From Caulobacteraceae bacterium (lineage in GTDB: Bacteria > Pseudomonadota > Alphaproteobacteria > Caulobacterales > Caulobacteraceae): a DNA stretch of 7,962 bases. The translations under genes and the position numbers were made by a program. A model generated the notes under the pieces. The model was not told the DNA's origin and searched no databases. It saw only the letters and a program-made list of their open reading frames with translations. The stretch's first letter is position 1. Every line of letters starts with the position of its first letter. Location: the NCBI GenBank assembly GCA_028291305.1, contig JAQGII010000197.1:1-7962 (forward strand), written 5' to 3'. Below, in pieces: positions 7,237 to 7,962 of this stretch.

Positions 7237-7252
7237 TCCCCCATACGGGGGA
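7237..7252. repeat. Perfect 6-bp inverted repeat, possible operator
   Basis: TCCCCC-ATAC-GGGGGA is a perfect palindromic stem with a 4-base centre. It sits between the divergent starts, 99 bp before the hydrolase ATG and 108 bp from the oxidoreductase start. There is no T-run after it on either strand, so it is a poor intrinsic terminator. An operator for a dimeric regulator is the more natural reading, but no regulator is known. Confidence 0.5.
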
Positions 7253-7338
7253 TACGGCGACGCCGTCGCACCTGCCAGGATTTCGTCGCGGCGACGCTGG
7301 GCCAGAAATTCGCCGATGCGGTTTCCGCCAGACGTCAC

Positions 7339-7344
7339 GAGGGG
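7339..7344 (+). promoter_or_regulatory. Ribosome binding site of the alpha/beta-hydrolase
   Basis: GAGGGG ends 6 nt before ATG at 7351 and selects this start over the upstream in-frame GTG at 7204. Confidence 0.65.
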
Positions 7345-7350
7345 CTCGAG

Positions 7351-7962
7351 ATGACCCACACCGTTGCTCACCATCGATCCGTGGCGAACGGCATCAAGAT
7401 GCACTACGCGGAGGCGGGCGAGGGTCCACCGGTCGTGCTGATTCACGGCTTCCCGGAGACTTGGTACGCCTGGCGCCATCAGATCCCCGTCCTCGCCCAG
7501 CAGTATCGACTGATCATCCCGGACCTGAGGGGCTATGGCGCGACCGAAAAGCCCGCGAGCGGCTATGACAAGCGCTCGATGGCGAACGACATCCGCGGTC
7601 TGATGACCAACCTCGGCATCGAGAAAGCGGCGATCATCGGACATGATCGCGGCGCACGCGTGGGCCTGCGGTTCTGCAAGGACCACCCCGACGCGGTGGC
7701 GCGGTTCGCCGCCCTGGACAACATCCCGACGCGACTGCTGTTCGGGACCATGAACGCCAATGTCGCCAACGCCAGCTGGTTCTTCATGTTCCAGGCGGTC
7801 CGCGACCTGCCCGAGGCGCTGATTCAGGGCCGCGAGGAACTCTGGCTGCGCTACCTGCTGTCGAGCTGGACCTACGATCCCGGCGCGTTGAGCGACGCCG
7901 ACATCGCAACCTACGTCCAGGCCTATGCGCAGCCGGGGGGCTTGCGGGGGCCGTTTTCCGAT
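7351..7962 (+). CDS. Alpha/beta-hydrolase, haloacetate dehalogenase/epoxide hydrolase-like (3' end beyond window)
   Basis: The first 204 residues of an alpha/beta-hydrolase-fold enzyme; family members are usually about 290-300 residues, so the catalytic histidine lies outside. HGFPETWYAW (32-41) supplies the oxyanion-hole loop. DLRGYGATEKP (58-68) is typical of epoxide hydrolases and dehalogenases. GHDRGARVGLR (97-107) holds nucleophile Asp99 with Arg100 and Arg103, as in fluoroacetate dehalogenases, whose two arginines bind the carboxylate. In those enzymes a His-Trp pair in the cap domain binds fluoride; here the matching place reads Ser142-Trp143, so defluorination is doubtful. Aspartate in place of serine argues against esterase or lipase activity. 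The substrate may be a haloacid, an epoxide or another small carboxylate. No signal peptide is seen, so it is probably cytoplasmic. It likely has its own promoter in 7142-7350 and was once divergent from the quinone oxidoreductase gene. Confidence 0.85.
   Translation, partial: MTHTVAHHRSVANGIKMHYAEAGEGPPVVLIHGFPETWYAWRHQIPVLAQQYRLIIPDLRGYGATEKPASGYDKRSMANDIRGLMTNLGIEKAAIIGHDRGARVGLRFCKDHPDAVARFAALDNIPTRLLFGTMNANVANASWFFMFQAVRDLPEALIQGREELWLRYLLSSWTYDPGALSDADIATYVQAYAQPGGLRGPFSD

Larger units (their letters stand above)
7142..7350. other. Probable divergent promoter region
   Basis: These 209 bases lie between the start of the minus-strand oxidoreductase remnant and the plus-strand alpha/beta-hydrolase. 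They are less GC-rich than their surroundings around 7141-7200 (TTGAAAGCTGG, CTTGAAGAGAATATTGAG), as expected for a promoter. A weak plus-strand pair is TTGAGC (7197-7202) with TACGCT (7219-7224), spacing 16. An inverted repeat is centred at about 7244. Bases 7201-7350 are open in phase with the hydrolase (a GTG at 7204 is possible), but the implied peptide has a run of arginines and no recognised domain, so I leave it out of the gene. Confidence 0.45.

Noticed and set aside
7237..7252. Intrinsic terminator of the poxB operon
   Set aside because: The stem is only 6 bp with no T-run, and it lies over 340 bp from the operon end next to a new gene's leader.

Overview
The window is high-GC bacterial DNA with closely packed genes, G/C-rich third codon positions and good Shine-Dalgarno (SD) sites. 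The protein families fit an alphaproteobacterium, perhaps Caulobacteraceae/Phenylobacterium-like. That placement comes from protein style only and is inferred.

Layout. (1) Bases 617 to 1, minus strand: the first 205 residues of a RadC/JAB-domain protein, cut by the window edge. (2) 618-1188: 571 bp without an intact gene, holding a 5' fragment of an IS110-type transposase (850 to about 1005) with its own SD. (3) 1189-6895, plus strand: three tightly linked genes. These are poxB (pyruvate:ubiquinone oxidoreductase), a fumarylacetoacetate hydrolase (FAH) family enzyme with a TTG start, and a 983-residue FAD plus 4Fe-4S oxidoreductase of the Dld-II D-lactate / YdiJ D-2-hydroxyglutarate dehydrogenase type. 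(4) 6897-7129, minus strand: the 5' stub of a PIG3-type NADPH:quinone oxidoreductase gene. Homology stops next to the stop codon of the third gene, and the start codon appears to have become ATA. (5) 7142-7350: what looks like an old divergent promoter region, with a perfect 6-bp inverted repeat. (6) 7351 to the window end: an alpha/beta-hydrolase of the haloacetate dehalogenase/epoxide hydrolase group, cut by the window edge.

How the genes may work together. A Dld-II enzyme oxidises a D-2-hydroxyacid such as D-lactate to a 2-oxoacid such as pyruvate and passes electrons to the respiratory chain. PoxB converts pyruvate to acetate and CO2 and reduces ubiquinone. Several FAH-family enzymes cleave acylpyruvates or 2,4-dioxoacids and release pyruvate, sometimes with lactate or glycolate. 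The trio therefore looks like a respiratory module that collects and burns pyruvate and 2-hydroxyacids without NADH. This is inferred from families and gene order.

The scars on both sides (an IS110 remnant before poxB, a quinone oxidoreductase gene cut next to the last stop codon) suggest the three-gene block was placed here by rearrangement. I see no wholly new system. The most interesting points are the module itself and its sharply defined right junction.
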